Source: Tetraselmis striata (Eukaryota > Chlorophyta > Chlorodendrophyceae > Chlorodendrales > Chlorodendraceae). Taken from it: 64,000 bases of DNA. Below the pieces are notes generated by a model. The model saw only the letters and a program-made list of their open reading frames with translations. It was not told the origin of the DNA and searched no databases. The translations under genes and the position numbers were made by a program. Within the stretch, counting starts at the first letter, position 1. Each line of letters opens with the position of its first letter. The stretch is taken from the NCBI GenBank assembly GCA_006384855.1, contig VCJN01000037.1, forward strand, positions 124,001-188,000, in the 5' to 3' direction. Below, piece by piece: positions 53,001 to 64,000 of this stretch.

Positions 53001-56000
53001 TGTGAAGGCGTTTTCGAAATCCACGGAGAATGAGGCGGTGCTGGCGGAGTGCATTGGCGGTGCATAGAATAGCGTGTTGCTGGGGGTTTGGCTGCATCGG
53101 ACGCCGTATTCCTATCCATCCGGCACGGAATGTCCGGTTTTGATTCACACATTTGTGTGTGAATACAATGTGAATATTACGCGTCTTTTACGCCGGGTGG
53201 ATGGGCATCCCGCGTCCGATGCATCCCAATTATTTGCAGCACGCTTCGCTATGCACCGCCAATGCACTCCGCAAGCCCCACCTCCATCCGCGTGGGAACC
53301 GGTAGGAAGTGTTGTTGTGTGCGCACATCGTGACACCATTACACGGTGGCAATTGCAATTAGCGGTGGATAATGTGAAGGCGTTTTCGAAATCCACGGAG
53401 AATGAGGCGGTGCTGGCGGAGTGCATTGGCGGTGCATAGAATAGCGTGTTGCTGGGGGTTTGGCTGCATCGGACGCCGTATTCCCATGCATCCATCCGGC
53501 ACGGAATGTCCGGTTTTTACACATTTGGGTGCGAATATAGTGTGTATATTACGCGTCTTTTACGCCGGGTGGATGGGCATCCCGCGTCCGATGCACCCCA
53601 AATCTCACCAACACGCTACTATACGCACCGCCAATGCACTCCGCCAGCCCCGCCTCTTTCCGCGCGCGTCCTACGTTGCGTTGTGCATATATACATACGT
53701 ACATGTACTGCTCCAAAACCAGCCCACATGTCTTTTACGCCGGGTGGATGGGCATCCGACGTCCGATGCACCCCAATTATTTGCAGCACGCTACTCTATG
53801 CACCGCCAATGCACTCCGCAAGCCCCGCCTCCATCCGCGTCGGAACCGGTAGTAAGTGTTGTTGTGTGCGCACATCGTGACAACATTACACGGTGACAAT
53901 TGCAATTATTGGTGGATAATGTGAAGGCGTTTTCGAAATCCACGGAGAATGAGGCGGTGCTGGCGGAGTGCATTGGCGGTGCATAGAATAGCGTGTTGCT
54001 GGGGTTTTGGCTGCATCGGACGCCGTATTCCCATCCATCCGGCACGGAATGTCCGGTTTTTCACACATTTGTGTGTGAATATAGTGTGAATATTACGCGT
54101 CTTTTACGCCGGGTGGATGGGCATCCGGCGTCCGATGCACCCCAATTATTTGCAGCACGCTAGTCTATGCACCGCCAATGCACTCCGCAAGCCCCGCCTC
54201 CATCCGCGTGGGAACCGGTAGTAAGTGTTGTTGTGTGCGCACATCGTGACAACATTACACGGTGGCAATTGCAATTAGCGGTGGATAATGTGAAGGCGTT
54301 TTCGAAATCGACAGAGAATGAGGCGGTGCTGGCGGAGTGCATTGGCGGTGCATAGAATAGCGTGTTGCTGGGGGTTTGGCTGCATCGGACGCCGTATTCC
54401 CATCCATCCGGCACGGAATGTCCGGTTTTCACACATTTGTGTGTGAATATAATGTGAATATTACGCGTCTTTTACGCCGGGTGGATGGGCATCCCGCGTC
54501 CGATGCATCCCAATTATTTGCAGCACGCTTCGCTATGCACCGCCAATGCACTCCGCAAGCCCCACCTCCATCCGCGTGGGAACCGGTAGGAAGTGTTGTT
54601 GTGTGCGCACATCGTGACAACATTACACGGTGGCAATTGCAATTAGCGGTGGATAATGTGAAGGCGTTTTCGAAATCCACGGAGAATGAGGCGGTGCTGC
54701 CGGAGTGCATTGGCGGTGCATAGAATAGCGTGTTGCTGGGGGTTTGGCTGCATCGGACGCCGTATTCCCATGCATCCATCCGGCACGGAATGTCCGGTTT
54801 TTACACATTTGGGTGCGAATATAGTGTGTATATTACGCGTCTTTTACGCCGGGTGGATGGGCATCCCGCGTCCGATGCACCCCAAATCTCACCAACACGC
54901 TACTATACGCACCGCCAATGCACTCCGCCAGCCCCGCCTCTTTCCGCGCGCGTCCTACGTTGCGTTGTGCATATATACATACGTACATGTACTGCTCCAA
55001 AACCAGCCCACATGTCTTTTACGCCGGGTGGATGGGCATCCGACGTCCGATGCACCCCAATTATTTGCAGCACGCTACTCTATGCACCGCCAATGCACTC
55101 CGCAAGCCCCGCCTCCATCCGCGTCGGAACCGGTAGTAAGTGTTGTTGTGTGCGCACATCGTGACAACATTACACGGTGACAATTGCAATTATTGGTGGA
55201 TAATGTGAAGGCGTTTTCGAAATCCACGGAGAATGAGGCGGTGCTGGCGGAGTGCATTGGCGGTGCATAGAATAGCGTGTTGCTGGGGTTTTGACTGCAT
55301 CGGACGCCGTATTCCCATCCATCCGGCACGGAATGTCCGGTTTTGATTCACACATTTGTGTGTGAATATAGTGTGAATATTACGCGTCTTTTACGCCGGG
55401 TGGATGGGCATCCCGCGTCCGATGCATCCCAATTATTTGCAGCACGCTTCGCTATGCACCGCCAATGCACTCCGCAAGCCCCACCTCCATCCGCGTCGGA
55501 ACCGGTAGTAAGTGTTGTTGTGTGCGCACATCGTGACAACATTACACGGTGGCAATTGCAATTAGCGGTGGATAATGTGAAGGCGTTTTCGAAATCGACA
55601 GAGAATGAGGCGGTGCTGGCGGAGTGCATTGGCGGTGCATAGAATAGCGTGTTGCTGGGGTTTTGGCTGCATCGGACGCCGTATTCCCATCCATCCGGCA
55701 CGGAATGTCCGGTTTTTCACACATTTGTGTGTGAATATAGTGTGAATATTACGCGTCTTTTACGCCGGGTGGATGGGCATCCCGGCGTCCGATGCACCCC
55801 AATTATTTGCAGCACGCTAGTCTGTGCACCGCCAGTGCACTCCGCAAGCCCCGCCTCCATCCGCGTCGGGAACCGGTAGTAAGTGTTGTTGTGTGCGCAC
55901 ATCGTGACAACATTACACGGTGGCAATTGCAATTAGCGGTGGATAATGTGAAGGCGTTTTCGAAATCGACAGAGAATGAGGCGGTGCTGGCGGAGTGCAT

Positions 56001-59000
56001 TGGCGGTGCATAGAATAGCGTGTTGCTGGGGTTTTGGCTGCATCGGACGCCGTATTCCCATCCATCCGGCACGGAATGTCCGGTTTTCACACATTTGTGT
56101 GTGAATATAGTGTGAATATTACGCGTCTTTTACGCCGGGTGGATGGGCATCCGGCGTCCGATGCACCCCAATTATTTGCAGCACGCTAGTCTGTGCACCG
56201 CCAGTGCACTCCGCAAGCCCCGCCTCCATCCGCGTCGGAACCGGTAGTAAGTGTTGTTGTGTGCGCACATCGTGACAACATTACACGGTGGCAATTGCAA
56301 TTAGCGGTGGATAATGTGAAGGCGTTTTCGAAATCGACAGAGAATGAGGCGGTGCTGGCGGAGTGCATTGGCGGTGCATAGAATAGCGTGTTGCTGGGGT
56401 TTTGGCTGCATCGGACGCCGTATTCCCATCCATCCGGCACGGAATGTCCGGTTTTCACACATTTGTGTGTGAATATAGTGTGAATATTACGCGTCTTTTA
56501 CGCCGGGTGGATGGGCATCCGGCGTCCGATGCACCCCAATTATTTGCAGCACGCTAGTCTGTGCACCGCAAGTGCACTCCGCAAGCCCCGCCTCCATCCG
56601 CGTCGGAACCGGTAGTAAGTGTTGTTGTGTGCGCACATCGTGACAACATTACACGGTGGCAATTGCAATTAGCGGTGGATAATGTGAAGGCGTTTTCGAA
56701 ATCGACAGAGAATGAGGCGGTGCTGGCGGAGTGCATTGGCGGTGCATAGAATAGCGTGTTGCTGGGGTTTTGGCTGCATCGGACGCCGTATTCCCATCCA
56801 TCCGGCACGGAATGTCCGGTTTTCACACATTTGTGTGTGAATATAGTGTGAATATTACGCGTCTTTTACGCCGGGTGGATGGGCATCCGGCGTCCGATGC
56901 ACCCCAATTATTTGCAGCACGCTAGTCTGTGCACCGCCAGTGCACTCCGCAAGCCCCGCCTCCATCCGCGTCGGAACCGGTAGTAAGTGTTGTTGTGTGC
57001 GCACATCGTGACAACATTACACGGTGGCAATTGCAATTAGCGGTGGATAATGTGAAGGCGTTTTCGAAATCGACAGAGAATGAGGCGGTGCTGGCGGAGT
57101 GCATTGGCGGTGCATAGAATAGCGTGTTGCTGGGGTTTTGGCTGCATCGGACGCCGTATTCCCATCCATCCGGCACGGAATGTCCGGTTTTCACACATTT
57201 GTGTGTGAATATAGTGTGAATATTACGCGTCTTTTACGCCGGGTGGATGGGCATCCGGCGTCCGATGCACCCCAATTATTTGCAGCACGCTAGTCTGTGC
57301 ACCGCCAGTGCACTCCGCAAGCCCCGCCTCCATCCGCGTCGGAACCGGTAGTAAGTGTTGTTGTGTGCGCACATCGTGACAACATTACACGGTGGCAATT
57401 GCAATTAGCGGTGGATAATGTGAAGGCGTTTTCGAAATCGACAGAGAATGAGGCGGTGCTGGCGGAGTGCATTGGCGGTGCATAGAATAGCGTGTTGCTG
57501 GGGTTTTGGCTGCATCGGACGCCGTATTCCCATCCATCCGGCACGGAATGTCCGGTTTTCACACATTTGTGTGTGAATATAGTGTGAATATTACGCGTCT
57601 TTTACGCCGGGTGGATGGGCATCCGGCGTCCGATGCACCCCAATTATTTGCAGCACGCTAGTCTGTGCACCGCCAGTGCACTCCGCAAGCCCCGCCTCCA
57701 TCCGCGTCGGAACCGGTAGTAAGTGTTGTTGTGTGCGCACATCGTGACAACATTACACGGTGGCAATTGCAATTAGCGGTGGATAATGTGAAGGCGTTTT
57801 CGAAATCGACAGAGAATGAGGCGGTGCTGGCGGAGTGCATTGGCGGTGCATAGAATAGCGTGTTGCTGGGGTTTTGGCTGCATCGGACGCCGTATTCCCA
57901 TCCATCCGGCACGGAATGTCCGGTTTTCACACATTTGTGTGTGAATATAGTGTGAATATTACGCGTCTTTTACGCCGGGTGGATGGGCATCCGGCGTCCG
58001 ATGCACCCCAATTATTTGCAGCACGCTAGTCTGTGCACCGCCAGTGCACTCCGCAAGCCCCGCCTCCATCCGCGTCGGAACCGGTAGTAAGTGTTGTTGT
58101 GTGCGCACATCGTGACAACATTACACGGTGGCAATTGCAATTAGCGGTGGATAATGTGAAGGCGTTTTCGAAATCGACAGAGAATGAGGCGGTGCTGGCG
58201 GAGTGCATTGGCGGTGCATAGAATAGCGTGTTGCTGGGGTTTTGGCTGCATCGGACGCCGTATTCCCATCCATCCGGCACGGAATGTCCGGTTTTCACAC
58301 ATTTGTGTGTGAATATAGTGTGAATATTACGCGTCTTTTACGCCGGGTGGATGGGCATCCGGCGTCCGATGCACCCCAATTATTTGCAGCACGCTAGTCT
58401 GTGCACCGCCAGTGCACTCCGCAAGCCCCGCCTCCATCCGCGTCGGAACCGGTAGTAAGTGTTGTTGTGTGCGCACATCGTGACAACATTACACGGTGGC
58501 AATTGCAATTAGCGGTGGATAATGTGAAGGCGTTTTCGAAATCGACAGAGAATGAGGCGGTGCTGGCGGAGTGCATTGGCGGTGCATAGAATAGCGTGTT
58601 GCTGGGGTTTTGGCTGCATCGGACGCCGTATTCCCATCCATCCGGCACGGAATGTCCGGTTTTCACACATTTGTGTGTGAATATAGTGTGAATATTACGC
58701 GTCTTTTACGCCGGGTGGATGGGCATCCGGCGTCCGATGCACCCCAATTATTTGCAGCACGCTAGTCTGTGCACCGCCAGTGCACTCCGCAAGCCCCGCC
58801 TCCATCCGCGTCGGAACCGGTAGTAAGTGTTGTTGTGTGCGCACATCGTGACAACATTACACGGTGGCAATTGCAATTAGCGGTGGATAATGTGAAGGCG
58901 TTTTCGAAATCGACAGAGAATGAGGCGGTGCTGGCGGAGTGCATTGGCGGTGCATAGAATAGCGTGTTGCTGGGGTTTTGGCTGCATCGGACGCCGTATT

Positions 59001-62000
59001 CCCATCCATCCGGCACGGAATGTCCGGTTTTCACACATTTGTGTGTGAATATAGTGTGAATATTACGCGTCTTTTACGCCGGGTGGATGGGCATCCGGCG
59101 TCCGATGCACCCCAATTATTTGCAGCACGCTAGTCTGTGCACCGCCAGTGCACTCCGCAAGCCCCGCCTCCATCCGCGTCGGAACCGGTAGTAAGTGTTG
59201 TTGTGTGCGCACATCGTGACAACATTACACGGTGGCAATTGCAATTAGCGGTGGATAATGTGAAGGCGTTTTCGAAATCGACAGAGAATGAGGCGGTGCT
59301 GGCGGAGTGCATTGGCGGTGCATAGAATAGCGTGTTGCTGGGGTTTTGGCTGCATCGGACGCCGTATTCCCATCCATCCGGCACGGAATGTCCGGTTTTC
59401 ACACATTTGTGTGTGAATATAGTGTGAATATTACGCGTCTTTTACGCCGGGTGGATGGGCATCCGGCGTCCGATGCACCCCAATTATTTGCAGCACGCTA
59501 GTCTGTGCACCGCCAGTGCACTCCGCAAGCCCCGCCTCCATCCGCGTCGGAACCGGTAGTAAGTGTTGTTGTGTGCGCACATCGTGACAACATTACACGG
59601 TGGCAATTGCAATTAGCGGTGGATAATGTGAAGGCGTTTTCGAAATCGACAGAGAATGAGGCGGTGCTGGCGGAGTGCATTGGCGGTGCATAGAATAGCG
59701 TGTTGCTGGGGTTTTGGCTGCATCGGACGCCGTATTCCCATCCATCCGGCACGGAATGTCCGGTTTTCACACATTTGTGTGTGAATATAGTGTGAATATT
59801 ACGCGTCTTTTACGCCGGGTGGATGGGCATCCGGCGTCCGATGCACCCCAATTATTTGCAGCACGCTAGTCTGTGCACCGCCAGTGCACTCCGCAAGCCC
59901 CGCCTCCATCCGCGTCGGAACCGGTAGTAAGTGTTGTTGTGTGCGCACATCGTGACAACATTACACGGTGGCAATTGCAATTAGCGGTGGATAATGTGAA
60001 GGCGTTTTCGAAATCGACAGAGAATGAGGCGGTGCTGGCGGAGTGCATTGGCGGTGCATAGAATAGCGTGTTGCTGGGGTTTTGGCTGCATCGGGCGCCG
60101 TGTTCCCATCCATCCGGCACGGAATGTCCGGTTTTCACACATTTGTGTGTGAATATAGTGTGAATATTACGCGTCTTTTACGCCGGGTGGATGTATGGGC
60201 ATCCGGCGTCCGATGCACCCCAATTATTTGCAGCACGCTAGTCTGTGCACCGCCAGTGCACTCCGCAAGCCCCGCCTCCATCCGCGTCGGAACCGGTAGT
60301 AAGTGTTGTTGTGTGCGCACATCGTGACAACATTACACGGTGGCAATTGCAATTAGCGGTGGATAATGTGAAGGCGTTTTCGAAATCGACAGAGAATGAG
60401 GCGGTGCTGGCGGAGTGCATTGGCGGTGCATAGAATAGCGTGTTGCTGGGGTTTTGGCTGCATCGGGCGCCGTATTCCCATCCATCCGGCACGGAATGTC
60501 CGGTTTTCACACATTTGTGTGTTAATATAGTGTGAATATTACGCGTCTTTTACGCCGGGTGGATGTGGGCATCCGGCGTCCGATGCACCCCAATTATTTG
60601 CAGCACGCTAGTCTGTGCACCGCCAGTGCACTCCGCAAGCCCCGCCTCCATCCGCGTCGGAACCGGTAGTAAGTGTTGTTGTGTGCGCACATCGTGACAA
60701 CATTACACGGTGGCAATTGCAATTAGCGGTGGATAATGTGAAGGCGTTTCGAAATCGACAGAGAATGAGGCGGTGCTGGCGGAGTGCATTGGCGGTGCAT
60801 AGAATAGCGTGTTGCTGGGGTTTTGGCTGCATCGGACGCCGTATTCCCATCCATCCGGCACGGAATGTCCGGTTTTCACACATTTGTGTGTTAATATAGT
60901 GTGAATATTACGCGTCTTTTACGCCGGGTGGATGGGCATCCGGCGTCCCGATCCCCAATTATTTGCAGCACGCTAGTCTGTGCACCGCCAGTGCACTCCG
61001 CAAGCCCCGCCTCCATCCGCGTCGGAACCGGTAGTAAGTGTTGTTGTGTGCGCACATCGTGACAACATTACACGGTGGCAATTGCAATTAGCGGTGGATA
61101 ATGTGAAGGCGTTCTCGAAATCGACAGAGAATGAGGCGGTGCTGGCGGAGTGCATTGGCGGTGCATAGAATAGCGTGTTGCTGGGGTTTTGGCTGCATCG
61201 GGCGCCGTGTTCCCATCAATCCGGCACGGAATGTCCGGTTTTCACACATTTGTGTGTGAATATAGTGTGAATATTACGCGTCTTTTACGCCGGGTGGATG
61301 TATGGGCATCCGGCGTCCGATGCACCCCAATTATTTGCAGCACGCTAGTCTGTGCACCGCCAGTGCACTCCGCAAGCCCCGCCTCCATCCGCGTCGGAAC
61401 CGGTAGTAAGTGTTGTTGTGTGCGCACATCGTGACAACATTACACGGTGGCAATTGCAATTAGCGGTGGATAATGTGAAGGCGTTTCGAAATCGACAGAG
61501 AATGAGGCGGTGCTGGCGGAGTGCATTGGCGGTGCATAGAATAGCGTGTTGCTGGGGTTTTGGCTGCATCGGGCGCCGTGTTCCCATCAATCCGGCACGG
61601 AATGTCCGGTTTTCACACATTTGTGTGTGAATATAGTGTGAATATTACGCGTCTTTTACGCCGGGTGGATGTATGGGCATCCGGCGTCCGATGCACCCCA
61701 ATTATTTGCAGCACGCTAGTCTGTGCACCGCCAGTGCACTCCGCAAGCCCCGCCTCCATCCGCGTCGGAACCGGTAGTAAGTGTTGTTGTGTGCGCACAT
61801 CGTGACAACATTACACGGTGGCAATTGCAATTAGCGGTGGATAATGTGAAGGCGTTTTCGAAATCGACAGAGAATGAGGCGGTGCTGGCGGAGTGCATTG
61901 GCGGTGCATAGAATAGCGTGTTGCTGGGGTTTTGGCTGCATCGGGCGCCGTATTCCCATCCATCCGGCACGGAATGTCCGGTTTTCACACATTTGTGTGT

Positions 62001-64000
62001 GAATATAGTGTGAATATTACGCGTCTTTTACGCCGGGTGGATGGGCATCCGGCGTCCGATGCACCCCAATTATTTGCAGCACGCTAGTCTGTGCACCGCC
62101 AGTGCACTCCGCAAGCCCCGCCTCCATCCGCGTCGGAACCGGTAGTAAGTGTTGTTGTGTGCGCACATCGTGACAACATTACACGGTGGCAATTGCAATT
62201 AGCGGTGGATAATGTGAAGGCGTTTTCGAAATCGACAGAGAATGAGGCGGTGCTGGCGGAGTGCATTGGCGGTGCATAGAATAGCGTGTTGCTGGGGTTT
62301 TGGCTGCATCGGGCGCCGTGTTCCCATCAATCCGGCACGGAATGTCCGGTTTTCACACATTTGTGTGTGAATATAGTGTGAATATTACGCGTCTTTTACG
62401 CCGGGTGGATGTATGGGCATCCGGCGTCCGATGCACCCCAATTATTTGCAGCACGCTAGTCTGTGCACCGCCAGTGCACTCCGCAAGCCCCGCCTCCATC
62501 CGCGTCGGAACCGGTAGTAAGTGTTGTTGTGTGCGCACATCGTGACAACATTACACGGTGGCAATTGCAATTAGCGGTGGATAATGTGAAGGCGTTTTCG
62601 AAATCGACAGAGAATGAGGCGGTGCTGGCGGAGTGCATTGGCGGTGCATAGAATAGCGTGTTGCTGGGGTTTTGGCTGCATCGGGCGCCGTGTTCCCATC
62701 AATCCGGCACGGAATGTCCGGTTTTCACACATTTGTGTGTGAATATAGTGTGAATATTACGCGTCTTTTACGCCGGGTGGATGTATGGGCATCCGGCGTC
62801 CGATGCACCCCAATTATTTGCAGCACGCTAGTCTGTGCACCGCCAGTGCACTCCGCAAGCCCCGCCTCCATCCGCGTCGGAACCGGTAGTAAGTGTTGTT
62901 GTGTGCGCACATCGTGACAACATTACACGGTGGCAATTGCAATTAGCGGTGGATAATGTGAAGGCGTTTTCGAAATCGACAGAGAATGAGGCGGTGCTGG
63001 CGGAGTGCATTGGCGGTGCATAGAATAGCGTGTTGCTGGGGTTTTGGCTGCATCGGGCGCCGTATTCCCATCAATCCGGCACGGAATGTCCGGTTTTCAC
63101 ACATTTGTGTGTGAATATAGTGTGAATATTACGCGTCTTTTACGCCGGGTGGATGGGCATCCGGCGTCCGATGCACCCCAATTATTTGCAGCACGCTAGT
63201 CTGTGCACCGCCAGTGCACTCCGCAAGCCCCGCCTCCATCCGCGTCGGAACCGGTAGTAAGTGTTGTTGTGTGCGCACATCGTGACAACATTACACGGTG
63301 GCAATTGCAATTAGCGGTGGATAATGTGAAGGCGTTTTCGAAATCGACAGAGAATGAGGCGGTGCTGGCGGAGTGCATTGGCGGTGCATAGAATAGCGTG
63401 TTGCTGGGGTTTTGGCTGCATCGGGCGCCGTGTTCCCATCAATCCGGCACGGAATGTCCGGTTTTCACACATTTGTGTGTGAATATAGTGTGAATATTAC
63501 GCGTCTTTTACGCCGGGTGGATGTATGGGCATCCGGCGTCCGATGCACCCCAATTATTTGCAGCACGCTAGTCTGTGCACCGCCAGTGCACTCCGCAAGC
63601 CCCGCCTCCATCCGCGTCGGAACCGGTAGTAAGTGTTGTTGTGTGCGCACATCGTGACAACATTACACGGTGGCAATTGCAATTAGCGGTGGATAATGTG
63701 AAGGCGTTTTCGAAATCGACAGAGAATGAGGCGGTGCTGGCGGAGTGCATTGGCGGTGCATAGAATAGCGTGTTGCTGGGGTTTTGGCTGCATCGGGCGC
63801 CGTGTTCCCATCAATCCGGCACGGAATGTCCGGTTTTCACACATTTGTGTGTGAATATAGTGTGAATATTACGCGTCTTTTACGCCGGGTGGATGTATGG
63901 GCATCCGGCGTCCGATGCACCCCAATTATTTGCAGCACGCTAGTCTGTGCACCGCCAGTGCACTCCGCAAGCCCCGCCTCCATCCGCGTCGGAACCGGTA
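50040..64000. repeat. Hairpin-unit satellite array (368/372 and about 541-547 bp units)
   Basis: About 36 tandem units by the recurrence of the phrase GAATAGCGTGTTGCTGGGG. From about 56017 to 60060 the period is exactly 368 bp and copies are nearly identical. From 60 kb to the edge, 368 and 372 (extra ATGT in GTGGATGTATGGGCATCC), with a few 365, 370 and 371, are mixed. The left third mixes 368-375-bp units with 541-547-bp units that contain an extra arm with a CGCGCGTCCTACSTTGC segment. Every unit holds two inverted arms of 81 bp (for example 56358-56438 and 56502-56582) around a 63-bp loop. The repeated 60-90-codon frames on both strands are by-products of the repeat. The array continues beyond the window. 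Confidence 0.97.
53074..55642. repeat. 1284-bp higher-order duplication within the satellite
   Basis: 53074-54357 and 54358-55641 are near-identical blocks built of the same order of short and long units (372, 544, 368). Shared private variants such as CACGCTACTATACGCACC and CATCCGACGTCCG prove that the block, not the single unit, was duplicated. Confidence 0.85.

Noticed and set aside
50278..63763. Dozens of 60-180-codon ORFs in the satellite
   Set aside because: Same frame repeated in every unit on both strands, no domain, breaks with unit variants; a by-product of repetition.
1..64000. tRNA, rRNA or telomere repeats
   Set aside because: No cloverleaf, rRNA core or TTTAGGG-type array was found by reading; small RNA genes cannot be excluded without a scan.

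Overview
The window looks like a nuclear contig from a GC-rich unicellular eukaryote, most likely a green alga of the prasinophyte or chlorophyte type. The evidence is short GT-AG introns in nearly every gene, a DIRS-type tyrosine-recombinase retroelement, a LINE tail, a BED-hAT transposon, long poly-C/poly-G runs and megasatellite DNA. There is no operon structure and no bacterial gene. Assignment to a genus (a Cymbomonas-like prasinophyte came to mind) is only a guess.

Layout. 0-8.1 kb is a ubiquitin-flavoured block. It holds a ubiquitin-like/E2 fusion (635-1474, minus), a divergent Ulp1-type cysteine protease (3094-4413, plus), a WD40 relic and an F-box/LRR gene (6100-8085, minus). The 3' end of the F-box/LRR gene is duplicated at the window start. 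8.2-9.6 kb is a LINE 3' fragment. 9.6-11.4 kb has no recognisable gene. 11.4-17 kb is a large DNA transposon (DUF7869-like DDE protein, minus) broken by a 1342-bp hAT element with perfect TIRs and an 8-bp target duplication. Head-to-head with it, 17.5-23.05 kb is an unrecognised gene of at least ten exons. Introns of both genes carry arrays of one 24-bp minisatellite. 23.5-27.3 kb is a run of unrelated tandem repeats (about 595, 30, 190 and 244 bp). 27.6-28.8 kb is a truncated second copy of the same transposon.

The best candidates for intact host genes lie at 30.65-41.2 kb: a minus-strand gene (30652 to beyond 32790), a plus-strand coiled-coil gene (33353-35981) and a convergent Ser/Pro-rich minus-strand gene (36287-41137). 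Almost all of their splice phases agree by hand. 41.98-46.34 kb is a frameshifted DIRS element (gag, RT/RNase H, tyrosine recombinase). 48.1-49.7 kb is a five-exon gene interrupted only by two in-frame TAG codons.

From about 50.0 kb to the right edge everything is a satellite with a 368/372-bp unit plus an older 541-547-bp variant. Each unit contains two inverted arms of about 81 bp, so it looks like an amplified foldback element. Its left part has a higher-order structure and its right part is highly homogenised. The array runs off the window.

The most promising new biology is the Ubl-GG-E2 fusion opposite a Ulp1 protease, the intron-confined minisatellite, and the hairpin-unit satellite.
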